This document shows positions 33,101 to 45,600 of a stretch of DNA of 64,000 bases, one piece after another. Both the position numbers and the translations under genes were made by a program. How positions within the stretch are numbered: the stretch's first letter is position 1; each line of letters starts with the position of its first letter. This DNA is from Lumbricus terrestris (taxonomy: Eukaryota > Annelida > Clitellata > Crassiclitellata > Lumbricidae). Location: assembly GCA_949752735.1 (NCBI GenBank), contig OX457042.1, positions 34,523,789 to 34,587,788 of the forward strand, written 5' to 3'. Below the pieces are notes generated by a model, which saw only the letters and a list, made by a program, of their open reading frames with translations, was not told where the DNA came from and searched no databases.

Positions 33101-36100
33101 GGAATCGTTCTAAAAACGTGCGTCTCTTTATGGAATGTGCGTTCCTACCAGACAGTTCCAGCTTCAAGTGCACTCGATACAATCAGAGCAGTCTCGATGT
33201 TCTTGGTAAAGACAGCTGCAGCCAGACCATAGCGGGTGTCATTCGCCTTATCCAGCACATCGTCAACATCCTTGAATTTAAATATGGACTGAACCGGTCC
33301 AAAAATCTATAAAACAAATGTATATGATACGACATGGTGTAAAATATGTAATAAATCACCTCAAAATACTTAGAAATAAATGCAGGCTTATGATAGAACA
33401 AATCTAAACTCTAAACCCTAAATTTAGGCCTACTTAAACTAGTCCAAAACTTTACATAATAAGCGTAATTGAATTGACGTAGCAAAAATCTACAAAGTGC
33501 AGAAGTGGACTATGTAAAATGCAAAGATGTGTTCGTGTATGAGGCTTTACGGGCTGGAATCTTTTCAAGACTAGAAAATCAGATCGCATGTCACAAAGAA
33601 TTGTGTAAATATATTGGCAGAAGACCAAACTTATGCTTGTTGCGAATTTAAAGACTGAGAAAAACAGAGGACTGAATGTATTGGCCTACATAATAATATG
33701 GATAAGTGGACTACGAGAAAATAACGATAGTGTAAGCGACTGGTTATATACCGACAAAAGGTAGGTCCATCATTATTCAATATAAGTTTTTTCATCTACC
33801 ATCCAGGCCAAAGATGGCTTGAGCGATGCCGCATGAAGTTCATAGTTATGCATGACTGAGAGAAAAGTAGGCCACTTTTATTTCTTTTACACCAGTCTAC
33901 ACCGTTTAAGTCTAACAGAAGGAACGTAGCAGAAAAGCCTTCGCTGAATTTAAAATAGCTGATGCAAGGAATCAGACCAGAACATGTGCATGTAGGCTGC
34001 ACCAAGCACGAAAAAGCCAAATGAATAGGCCTAATATATAAACAAATATAATATAAAATAATATATATATATATAGGAAATTTAGAGGCATTGAAAGTAT
34101 TCATGTAGGCCGTTACCTATGCTTACATGTATAATACAGTTAAAGTGCTAGAAAATAGCAAGAATCTTTAAGAAACTTGAGTGCCCAAAGAATCCACGAC
34201 AAACCTTAACAGCAAAAATAACTGGAAATGCATTATAAATCTGCAAAGATGAAAACAAACATACAGGAATATATAACTTATATAAGAAGACAGTGAAATG
34301 CATGAACTGAACCTCTTCCTTGGCAATGCGCATGTCTCCCGTAACGTCAGTAAACACAGTTGGCTCAACGAAGTATCCCTTGTCTCCATGACGCTTTCCT
34401 CCGCATTGAAGCTTGGCTCCTTCACTCTTCCCTGACTCAATCAGTTCCAACACCCTCTTCAGCTGAACATCATCAACCTAATGACGCACCAATACTAAAT
34501 TTAGCAACGTCTTGCCATGCTGCAAGATGCATGCTCAGTGTGGGCCAAAAAGTACTCTCTAAGGGTTTTGCTTATATCTTGACTAGAAATAAGAATTTTT
34601 AAATGAAAATTTTCAGGATTAAAGGCAGTTCATATATCCGTACAATGGCCAAATGTCACCAATATATTTTGAACATAACAAAAGTTATACCACTTTTAGT
34701 AAGACCACCCACTGTTTTTGGCGATTCGAAAACATAACGCAACACAGAGTAACAAAAACGTGATTTTATTAAGTCATAACTCAAAGAATTGCTATCAAAA
34801 TGCAAGGCCGTAGCTAGGGGGGTGTTTTGGGTGTTTGAACACCCCCCGAAATGAAAAATGCAAAAAATAATTGCATGCATTTACGAGCACATGATGTTAA
34901 AAACCATGAAATATAACCATGAAAACACCATCTGAAATGGAGAAATTTTAAAAATTCAATTAATTGGCGACAATTCGATTTCTCGGCCGGATGACTAAAA
35001 AAAGGTCATCAGTTTTTTAGGAAGGGAAATTTGTGACATTTCCTGAAGATTTTGGCCGGATGACTCAAAAAGGTAGGCCCAATCAATTTTTCGGCCGGGA
35101 CAGAAACACCCCCCGAAATCAAATCCTGGCTATGGCCTTGTCAAAATGGTCAAGTACGCAAATATGCTATAATTATAACTGTCGGTCGGACCGAGAGCGA
35201 AAGAAACGGGACTCAGTCCAGTTAAGCAATGCATGAAGACAGTGCCGTAACTAGGAACTCGGGGGCCCCTAGACAAAATATGAAGGTGGGGCCCTCTCCC
35301 TACGGTACTTATTGAAATGTATTACAAACTCGGGGGCCCCTCTGGGGCCTCTACACTCGGGGACCCTAGACTTTGTCTTACCCAGTCTACCCTATTGTTA
35401 CGCCACTGCATGAAGATGGAACAGCGACAGAAAAAAACTATGATTCTGGTAAATAATTCATTTTCACAATTGTTTCATTTCTCGCTTGTACCTGATTTTT
35501 CAGCAATAACCCTGTTCTCAAAAGTCCTCACCTGTGGTCCATTTTCATTCGTTGGATCGAATGGATCACCAACTGTTCTCTTCTTCGCTCTTTCCACGCT
35601 GCGCTTGACGAACTCATCATAGATACTCTCATGGACAAAGGTTCTTGATCCAGCCGTGCAGATTTGGCCCGTGTTTGCCATAACTGCCTGATGAGCCACT
35701 TCAACTGCTTGTTCCACTAACATATTTAAGAACATAGAATGCAATGCAGATTAGTTTGATTCTAATAATTTACACAACTTCGGCAAATCTAACAGAAAAT
35801 GTTCACCATGGAAAGCCAGTAAACAGGCGAATTACCAATTTATCTGATAAGCCTGATTTAGTGCAAACTTAGCTGTCCCCATAAGTTAATTTATCGGAAT
35901 CAGAGAAATGACATGACTAGGCCTATAGGGGACATTATCCTAAATATTTAAATCTACTCCAATCATAGCACAGTAAAAACTAACGCGCACAAGGCAAAGG
36001 CGGGTCTTGGTCTAGAAGTCGGGGTCCGAATAAGCGACCGAAGGACGATCGCCGAGGCGCGAAATTTTTGGCGGACGGCTGAGACGCCGACATTTTCCAT

Positions 36101-39100
36101 TTTCATCTGCCAAATAATTTTTCTGACTACCTTTTTTTAGTCATTTGGTCCAATCTTCTGAAGACATAACATTTTCCCTGCCAAAAATAGCTGATGACCT
36201 TTTTTAGTCATTTGACCGATATTCTTGAAATCTTCTTATGATGTTACCAGTATTAGGCTAACCAAGACCCGCCTATGCCTATGCCTTGTGCGCGTTAATT
36301 TTTGTCCTGGACGTCCTAATTATAACACAGTAAACCACTGTAAAAATTTACGATACTATTTAAATATTGGGAGGGCATGAACATTTGCGGTCCCACCACA
36401 AGCAATGGGGGACCGTTCCCTGTCCCCCATAAGTCTCCGCCCGTGGCACAAAGCAGGAGTAGCCTACCTGGAGTAGATTGCAACATTTAGCCTACAGCAT
36501 TCTGCCGGAATTAAGTCAACAATTCTGGCGTAGGCTATTGACATGATAGAATTATAACACAGGCCAAAAGTACTATAGGACCTACATAAGGTTCCCCCGG
36601 CAAGTGAAAGACTAACAAACTATTAAGAAAATTATTCAACTCTTTCCATTTCGAAAATGTCTGACTTACAGTCAGCATCTGGAAAGATGATGTTGGGGCT
36701 CTTTCCTCCAAGTTCAAGAGTCACACGCTTTAGATTGGACTTCCCAGCGCCCTGTAGGATGTACTGCCCAACCTGCACACACAAACAAAAGTTAAACTAA
36801 TCATCCTGTTCCCACTGCAGCATCGAATGACCCAATTGACCAATGACCATCGCTTTATACTCATAGAATTGTTCCATAAACACACGAAGTAGATTAAAAG
36901 AACAAATATCTGTGAAGAACTGAACAATGCGCACTTGCCTCTGTTGACCCAGTGAAGCTCACTTTGTTGACATCGGGATGGTTAACAATAGTGGCTCCAG
37001 CTGATGGACCGAATCCTGGTACAATGTTGACGACACCAGGTGGAAAGCCAGCCTAAACAAAGCAGAATCTCATTATTCGCTGTTTTCTCTGAAGGCCAGT
37101 GCGTATCCATCATTTCCGTTTTGTATTCGTTGTAACTTCCTTGATAATTGCCTGCACATAGAGGCTAGATAATATTATGGCTATTGGTGCATGCTTAAAG
37201 ATCATTCAAATACCACTTCAAGTAATACAACATTAGAGAATAAAATCGTGTAGATGCAGAAACCAGGGAGGAACAAATCTATGGATGTTGGTTTATCCTA
37301 CCGATTTCACAAACTATTGACACCCTTAGTTAACAGAAAATCCGCATTAAAAAATTAATTTCTTGTTATCGATATATGTAGGTCCTATCAGCTGTGGGTA
37401 TCAGTTTAGGAATCCATTTTGCAGAAAGGATCCACTGTCGACAATCATATTCTAGCAGCACGCCTGCGATGTCTTGCATAAGATAAACTTCATTTATGTA
37501 GTCACCACCGTCATAATGTCATTGGAAACACAGGAAGGGAACCTGTTTTATCATTGATCTCAGCATCAGCTCTGCACGTTTCAGAAATGTTTTCATTTGG
37601 TGCTCATGTTGAAAATCAATCAGTAACTATTCTATTCAATTGGTGCAATGAAAGCATTAACTTCAATTAGAAATCTTCACTTCAATTAGAAATATTCGAA
37701 GTTAAACCTCTTTGAAAAGCGAGCCCATGTAGATTGCATTCAGTGGCGTTTGTTCCGCTGGCTTCAGTACGACCGTGCATCCCGCTGCAAGGGCTGGCGC
37801 GAGCTTTGCAGCCACCACAAACATTGGAAAGTTCCACTACAGCAGGACAACACGCAGTTACACTCATACCAGGGCTTAAAGTGTGGCTGGACGGTCGTGG
37901 ACGGCGTCCATGCACTTATTCGAAAATATGAACGCCGTCCTGCCCGCACAGCCTGAAAAGGTAAGGGCGTCCAGGCACTTCTTTTGAAAAGATAAGGGGC
38001 GTCCAGACACTTATTATTCCACACGTTAAGCACTGACTCAAACAAGTCTAGCAATGCAGACTATACTTATGAACAGCGTTATCTTGCGGAGTAGCAGAAT
38101 CGTAAATTCGTCAGATTTAGGTCAAGCGTTATTCGTAATAATTCGACTATTCTGCATGACATCGCTCCCAAAAGGAACAGTATGTGCCAGTGGTTATTAA
38201 TAATAATTTGGCACATGCTACTAATCTATACAGGTTGAAATAGGGAACCAGAAAATATAACAATATGAAAAAGGAACTGGATTTGATTCTAAAACAAACT
38301 GCACTATAAGCATAGGCCTACTACAAAGAATCACAATAGCTTAGCTATTTGTTTTTTTGTATGCATACTTTTTATAGCGCCCGTTCAATCTCGCTACTCA
38401 GAGGCGCTCCCGACTACAGCGCGGACACTGCCTCGGAGTTTCACGCCAAAGCGCTGAGCAATAATTGCGAGTGAAGGCTCCGTACTTGCCCATGCAAGGT
38501 CCCTACGCGGCGACTTGAGGTGGATTCGAACCTGCAACCCTCCGGCTGCAAGGCAACGAACATACCCACTACATAACCACTCCCCACACTATTATACGGC
38601 TGTTATACAGAAGTTACCGGAGTAATTGCTCCAACCACTCCAACTGGTTCCAGCCTCGTGAAGCAGAAATTAGTTCCACCTAAAGATAGAAATGCACTGA
38701 AATGACAAAGGGTTCCTTTAAAGAAAGTCTTAAAGCAAGCAGTGGCGGCGCAATGATTTCAGTTGGGGGGGGTGGGGCTGAAGTCTAGCGGAGGAAATCT
38801 TCCATTTTCATCCGCCAAAATTTCTGAAGACTTTTTATAGCCATCCGACCGAAATCTTGTGTGTGTTTTCATTTTTGGCGAGCTTTTTGTGGGAATAGTT
38901 CACTTACTTTCACATATAGAAAACCGGATGGACCTTTTTAGGGGAGCATTGCTTTTATAGGGGGCTTAGCCATAGGCGCAACCACCCTATGGGACCCACG
39001 GGACGCGTCCCTCCCAACTTTTGAGTGGTCCCATTGACTTTATCATTATGGTCCCCTCCCCAACTTTTAGGACGTGATTCATTTGGTCCCTCCCAACTTT

Positions 39101-42100
39101 TAGGACGTGATTGCGCCTATGGGCTTAGCCCCCTAACGCTCCCTAGCGTCGCCACTGATTTAGCAAGGTTAAATACAAATATTTTAGACAGTATGCATGG
39201 GAGTGTTACCACGTCGTATTGAATGTGGCTTCGCGGGTTTTGCCGAGTCGTAAGTTACCGCACCTGTTAGAGGGTTTCTCTGCCCAACAATATTTTGTGT
39301 TGGCCAATGTGTCGGGAAGCTTCTTATTTAAATTCCAGTATTAAAATTGGATAGGCCTATTATGCAGACTAAGACTAATACGTTCAACGTTTTATTTAAG
39401 ATAGACATCATAATATATTACTCACTGGCAGGAATCGTCTGTCCGACAATTTTATCTGCAAGGCCCGCATAGTACCTGAAGAAACCAACTGACGCGGTGA
39501 CGTCACCATGATAGGCTTGCAGGAAAGGCATTCCATTGTCAAGCGTCACAAATGTCTTGAAAATAAAGCAATCATCTAATATGATCAGGTCTAGACACAT
39601 AGGCGTATGAGGCTGGGGTCCAGGAGGGGCAAATGCCCCCCACCCAATAGGTCTATAAGTGAACGACGTCATTCGTTCCGGATTTATTTTTTCGGGTAGA
39701 AGTAAAATCTTGGCCCCCACTGCTGAAATCTCCCCTACGCCTGTGTCTAGACATATATTTATACAATGCACTAGTAGGAAATAGGCTTGGGCTATATTGT
39801 GCTATATTATGATTAATTTTTTACATAAACGCTAGGCTCTGTATTCTAGAAATTTAAGTGCTAGGCCTACGTACGTGCACGTCTCTGCAAGAACATCTCT
39901 GGCAAATGCTTTTCTTCTAGTCACATATAGAACTACAGTAACTTAACTGCTTCTTAACGGTATCATTAAATCGCACGTGCTGATTGCTCAAGCTGCATAG
40001 TTTTACACTATTTGGCTAGAGCTATAGGCTAATTAACTAGGTCCAATAGTGGTATGGCACCACGACCCGGACCACCACGGACTACTCTCACGGACAACTC
40101 TTCTAACTCAACGCAGCGCTCGTGAATAAGCTGGTGCCCCGCGCGTGGCTTTCGAGTGGCGCTTTAGAAATCTCGAGTTTACGATTACGATTACGATAGT
40201 GCACTGGCAATATGAACACATTAAGCCTATAGCCCAGTACATATAGGCCTAAAGCATTTGCTACCTGTCCGGCAAAAGGATTGGTTTAAAATTGGCGCTC
40301 GTGGTTTATAAAGCTGGCGCAATAGAAGTTGCTAATTATTTCATAATTGCTGAATGCGGAATGATCTCAAGTCAAGGCAACTGCTGCGAGAATATAATTA
40401 TTATTATTATTACCAGGTAGGCCTACACAAAAACGTCTTTATTTAGTATAAATCGGATCAAAAGGTAAATTTTTCTCCAAATACAATTTCTAAGTTTCAT
40501 ATCGAAAGAGTAACTTACGGCTAGTTTGGTTTTGTCACGTTCAATGAGGTCAGCCAATTTGTTGAGCAGGGTACCTCTTGCAGAAGCATCCAACTGACGC
40601 CAGGCAGAATTCCTCTTGAACGCCGCCTTAGCTGCCGCAACTGCTTTGTCAACATCAGCCTACAGTCACCACAATAAGTTAATGCGATGTGTCAATTTAT
40701 TGCATGCACTGTATCACCCAGGGCTGTTTTTAAGGAATTTTTAGAACTGCACAACCCCTTCTTTCCTTTCCCATCCTTCATGGTAAATTACTTAAAATCG
40801 GAGGACAATGACCTGTTTGCTAGTTTTAACTGCACAGAACTTATGACAGAAGTGCTTCTACAACTGCACAAATCCATTTAGAACTGCACATTTTGTGCAC
40901 AACTGCACGTTAAAAAAGCCCTGGTATCACCATTAGGCTATATTTACCTAAATTTTCTAGGACAGAATTCAAGTTTGACTGCTTTCGTCCCATCATTGAG
41001 GATGAACTCCGTCGGGTTATAATTATCAACTCTTCGAACCAGAAATCATGTGAACTTGATCCACTTCCTCCATTTAATAATTGTTATTGTTAACGCTTTA
41101 GATGATATAGGGGAGAGCGGGGCAAGAGGGGCACCTTTTTGGAATGCGAGGCATATTTTAAAAACTATATCATATAATGCCACAAATTTTTCACAGACAC
41201 GTTGAATACACATAAGTCTAGCAGAAAAACGTTCAAAGTTGACTGTAGTAGGTAGAATATTTTGCAAAACGTGCTAAACACAAGGTGAAAAGTTTGACAC
41301 TCTTGCCCCGACACTTGGGGCAAAAGTGACATAGCTGCTACAAAGTAAAAATGTTGACACTCTTGCCCCGACCATTGGGGCAAAAGTGGCGCACTGCTAC
41401 ACAGTGGAAGTGTTGACACTCTTGCCCCGATACTCGGGGCAAAAGTAGCATACTGCTTACTCATGCAGAATTGATGGGTAAGTGTGATAAGATGATATGA
41501 CCAAAGGTGGCCAGTCTTTATTCATTTTTTATTTATTGCATTTGACAAAAGTAACGAAAACTGAAATAAATTTTCGCAGGAAAGTTCCATATCTATTTCT
41601 GGCTGGATTAGCTCACGTGCATCGGTCTTTTCAATAGAAAGCCTGTTGATGATTTTCGCTGAGTTCGGCTGTGACACGTGTTGGAGCACGAGGGTCGAAG
41701 ATGCACGAATGTTGGCGGTCGATAACCTGGAGACATATTGCTAGCTATCAATTTCTTTGAACTCTTCCAAAACCCAGTTGATTTGGTTTGGCACTCCTAA
41801 ACAGCTTCAAAAACTTGACTACACAGTGCTCTCTCAAACTTTTCCTCACTTCAGCTTCTCCTCCAGTGTTCGAGACTTAGGTGTCACCCTAGATAGTTCT
41901 CTTACCTTAACTGAGCACTTTGCCAATCTTACTCGCTCTTCCTACTTCCAGCTAAGACGTCTAAAGGCTATTCGCAAATCTGTCTCATCTTCGATCTTTA
42001 CCTCAATTGTTCACGCTTTTGTATGTTCTCAGATTGACTATTGTAATTCTGTCCTTATTGGCCTGTCTAAGTTTCGCCTAGCTCCTCTGCAATCTGTACT

Positions 42101-42578
42101 CAATGCTGCTGCTAGGCTTATTGCCCGTCTTTCTCGATTCTCCCACATTTCTACATTCATGACTGAACAACTTCACTGGCTTCCTCTCAACTTCTCAAGT
42201 CCTGATTTTGGTCCTTAAGTCTCAAATCGGTCTTGCTCCGAAGTATCTGTGCGATCAGATACTTCGCCCCCTTTCTGCCACCTCGGCCCTTTCTGCCACC
42301 TCGCTGCGTCCTCTTAGGTCCTCTGATCGCCTTGTCCTCTTTGTCCCTCGAGTCAGGACCGCCATGGCTCAATCCAGATCATTTGCCTGCATTGGTCCCT
42401 CCCTATGGAATCGGCTTCTCCGATCAGTTCGCTCTGCCATCCTTTATGGTAGTGTCTTTCTCTCGTCTAAAGACTTGCCTTTTTTCTTGGGGCTGAACGC
42501 AATGGGAGCGCTTCTGAAAGGCTCTTGCTGCGAGAAGCGCTTTATAAATTGTCAGATAAGATAAGATAAGATAAGATA

Positions 42579-42610
<32 letters not shown>

Positions 42611-45600
42611 ATGCTATAAACAAATAATGAATAAAGACTAAAGACTAGCCACCTTTGGCCTTATCATCGTATCACACTTACCCATCAATTCTGCATGAGT
42701 AAGCATGCAGTATGCTACTTTTTCTAATGACTAATGACTCGCATGCCCATCCAAGATATTAAGACATCTGCTTGTCTCATTCGGCTTCGCATGATGAAGT
42801 GCTTGAAGTATTAACAAAATTGCGATGTAAATCCATCCACATGGAGATGAAACCCCAACTGAACCCTGAGGTACTCCTCGCATAAACCTGTCATTCATAT
42901 TTTTTTCGTCGAAAGAGGATCATTGGTGGCCCATAGATACCTGATGGACTCATAGCACATACACACATATTTGCTATTCCTCGTTCTTGCCTCGCAACTT
43001 TGCCAAATTGTTTGCAACCAGTCTCAGCAATGAATTTCCCTGGTTTTGGTACGGTTGTTATATCGGTTTCGCCAATGCTGTCTATCTGGCGTAGTTTGAG
43101 TCTCATATCGTTTCCTCACTAAAGAGTGTGAAAAACTTTCATAGCCTACCTGTATGCCTGCTCAGTTAAAGCCGACTGCACGCGCTGGGCTTGTTGCCTC
43201 ACGAGTCCTTGAGCTTAGTTCATTGCGCTGTTTTATATAGTCAGAGACCCAATCTCTCCAGTCTCCAAGCCAGCTTCTCCTTTGTACTGAAAGGATGTTC
43301 AAGCCCGTTGCGTTCAGCCGCTGCATTTCAACAGCTTATTGCTATTAGCTGGCAGTTCTTCATTCGTTTTGCAATCGAGCTACGTGGTATCCCATAATAT
43401 TGCAAAATTGCCTTACGCTCAGACAATTCACCACTAGGCTAGTAACTTTGTCCAAGACAACTCGCATAGTTTCCTCTCCATAGCTTGTTCGATACGTCTT
43501 GCGTACGTAAGTCTTAACCATTGCGACTTAAATATCTGAACAAAGTTTCAAATACTCTAAATTGAATTAAGGATCATCTAAATAAATTTAAGAAAATTAT
43601 GGGCCTAATGGTAAATGTCTAAGTGCCACTCTTGCCCCATGTTATGGGGCAAAAGTGGCATGCCGTGGGGCAAAACTGGCAGACGGGGTGCCCCTTATGC
43701 CCCATGAGCATGCCTCACCTTAGCGATTATTTTCGTTACGAATGGATTAAAATGCGATGTACGATGATGTTTCATTTAAAAGAAGAATGTCGAATCTTCT
43801 AGATAGCAAAATATGAAACGTCCCGTACCTTCCACTAGAAAGCATGGTCTGATCAAAAACCACCTTTAAAAAACTCAAATTGGACGAAAATCTAAAAAAT
43901 TGAAACAGAAATGGTTCCGGTAAATCTGCAGCAGAATGGAGTTTTTTGTCGAGTCTCGCATCATACCAGCCTATTAAAACGCAAGGTAGAGCTACTACGG
44001 CGGTGGCCGTATTCTGGCCAGTGTGGAGTGCCACTCTTGCCCACAATGCCACTCTTGCCCCGGTCTCCCCTAGTTCCCGTTTTTAGTTTAGGCCTACATG
44101 TATAAATGGTCCCTTACCGAGGGTCACCTCCCAGCATGTCAAAAACGGGCCATAGTTTTACTTACTCTTAAGAAAGCCAACGTATTATCTTGACCAGCAT
44201 GTGTGTCAAAATTATCGTCCTATCACTAACCTTTTGTTTGTCTCTAAAACTCTTGAGACTTGAGAGACTTGTCTCAATCCAGTTCCTCGACCCTTACCTT
44301 GAGCATTGTGGGCTGTGGCCACCCAGTCAATCTGGATTCAGAGGGCGTCACTCCACTGAAACTGCCCTATTTCTGATATCTACTCGGCCTTCGAGGCTTC
44401 GATAAGTCACATTTAACACTGCTGGCGCTCTTTGATGTTTCCTCCGCCTTTGATATGGTTGACCATGAGATTCTGCTACAGCGTCTTCAACTTTTTGTGG
44501 CTTCTCTGGACCCCCTCTTAACTGGTTCAATTCTTACCTTTCACATCGTTCTCAGATGGTCGTCTTTGGTGATTCCAGAACGACCTGGGCTAAAGTTAGC
44601 TTTGTAGTCGCACAGGGCTCAGTCCTTGGCCCAATCTTGTATGTAAATCTTCGAGAATTTCTCAGCGCCCACAAAAGCCACGTCAAGGAGACCAGCCTAT
44701 TTATACTGCTGACATTTCTTCTTTATTTGCTAAACACTTGGCCACTGGTCACCTGTATGTTGACGATGTCCAGATCTTTGTACATGGTCCTCCTGCTGAT
44801 CAGGTTGCTCTTGTGGGTCTGATCGACTGCTTGTCATAATGATCTCTATTCATGGATGTCGGCCAACCGACTTTGCCTTAATCCCACTAAGATGCAACTG
44901 ATCTGGTTTGGTTCTAAAACAACAGCTCCTTAAACTTAACTTCCCACTCTCGTCCTCAATCATCAATGTATCCTGACTTTACATTTTCGTCTAGTGTCCG
45001 TGATTTGGGCGTCACTCTTGATAGCACTCTTTCGTTCTCTGATCACCTATCACAATTGACACGCTCGTACTATCATCACCTGAGGTGTTTGAGAGCCATC
45101 AGAAGATCTGTTTCCTCTTCTGTATTTAAAACCATATGGTTCATGCTTTTATATCTGCTGTCGAATTGACTACTGCATCTCACCATTTGCTGGGCTTCCC
45201 AAAGTTCGCTTATCCTCCCTTCAGTCAGTTATTAACTCTGCAGCCAGGCTTGTATACCTCGCTACTCCCATGTGCACGTTTCTACCCACATGACTGATGT
45301 TCTTCACTGGTTTCCTGTTGCCTCTCGTATCCAATTCAAGGTACTGCTCTTAGTTTAAAAAACTCAAACTGGACAAGCTCCTAAATACCTTTTTGACTTG
45401 ATGCACAAACACCTCTCTGCAGTCTCTTCCCGCCCTCTCCGGTCTGCTGATCGAGCAAGGACTGCCATGGCCCAACACCGCGCCTTTGCCATTATGGGTC
45501 CTTCTATGTGGAATGACCTCCCTCCCACTATCCGTAGTAAGATATTATTGGGGTGTCATCTTCTGCCCTTCGCTGCTTGAAGTCTTTCTTATTTCCTCGG

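Larger units (their letters stand above)
41110..44070. mobile_element. 2.96-kb pogo-like DNA transposon, GGGGAGA termini, intron 2 of gene B
   Basis: Ends GGGGAGAGCGGGGCAAGAGG and CACTCTTGCCCCGGTCTCCCC. TA flanks both sides (41108-41109, 44071-44072). Gene A has the empty TA at 12998-12999 in GGCATAGCTCC. Repeats of CACTCTTGCCCCGA and its complement crowd both ends (41280-41450, 43620-44060). It carries a decayed pogo-type transposase (42891-43521) and a later LINE (41738-42607). Confidence 0.88.
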
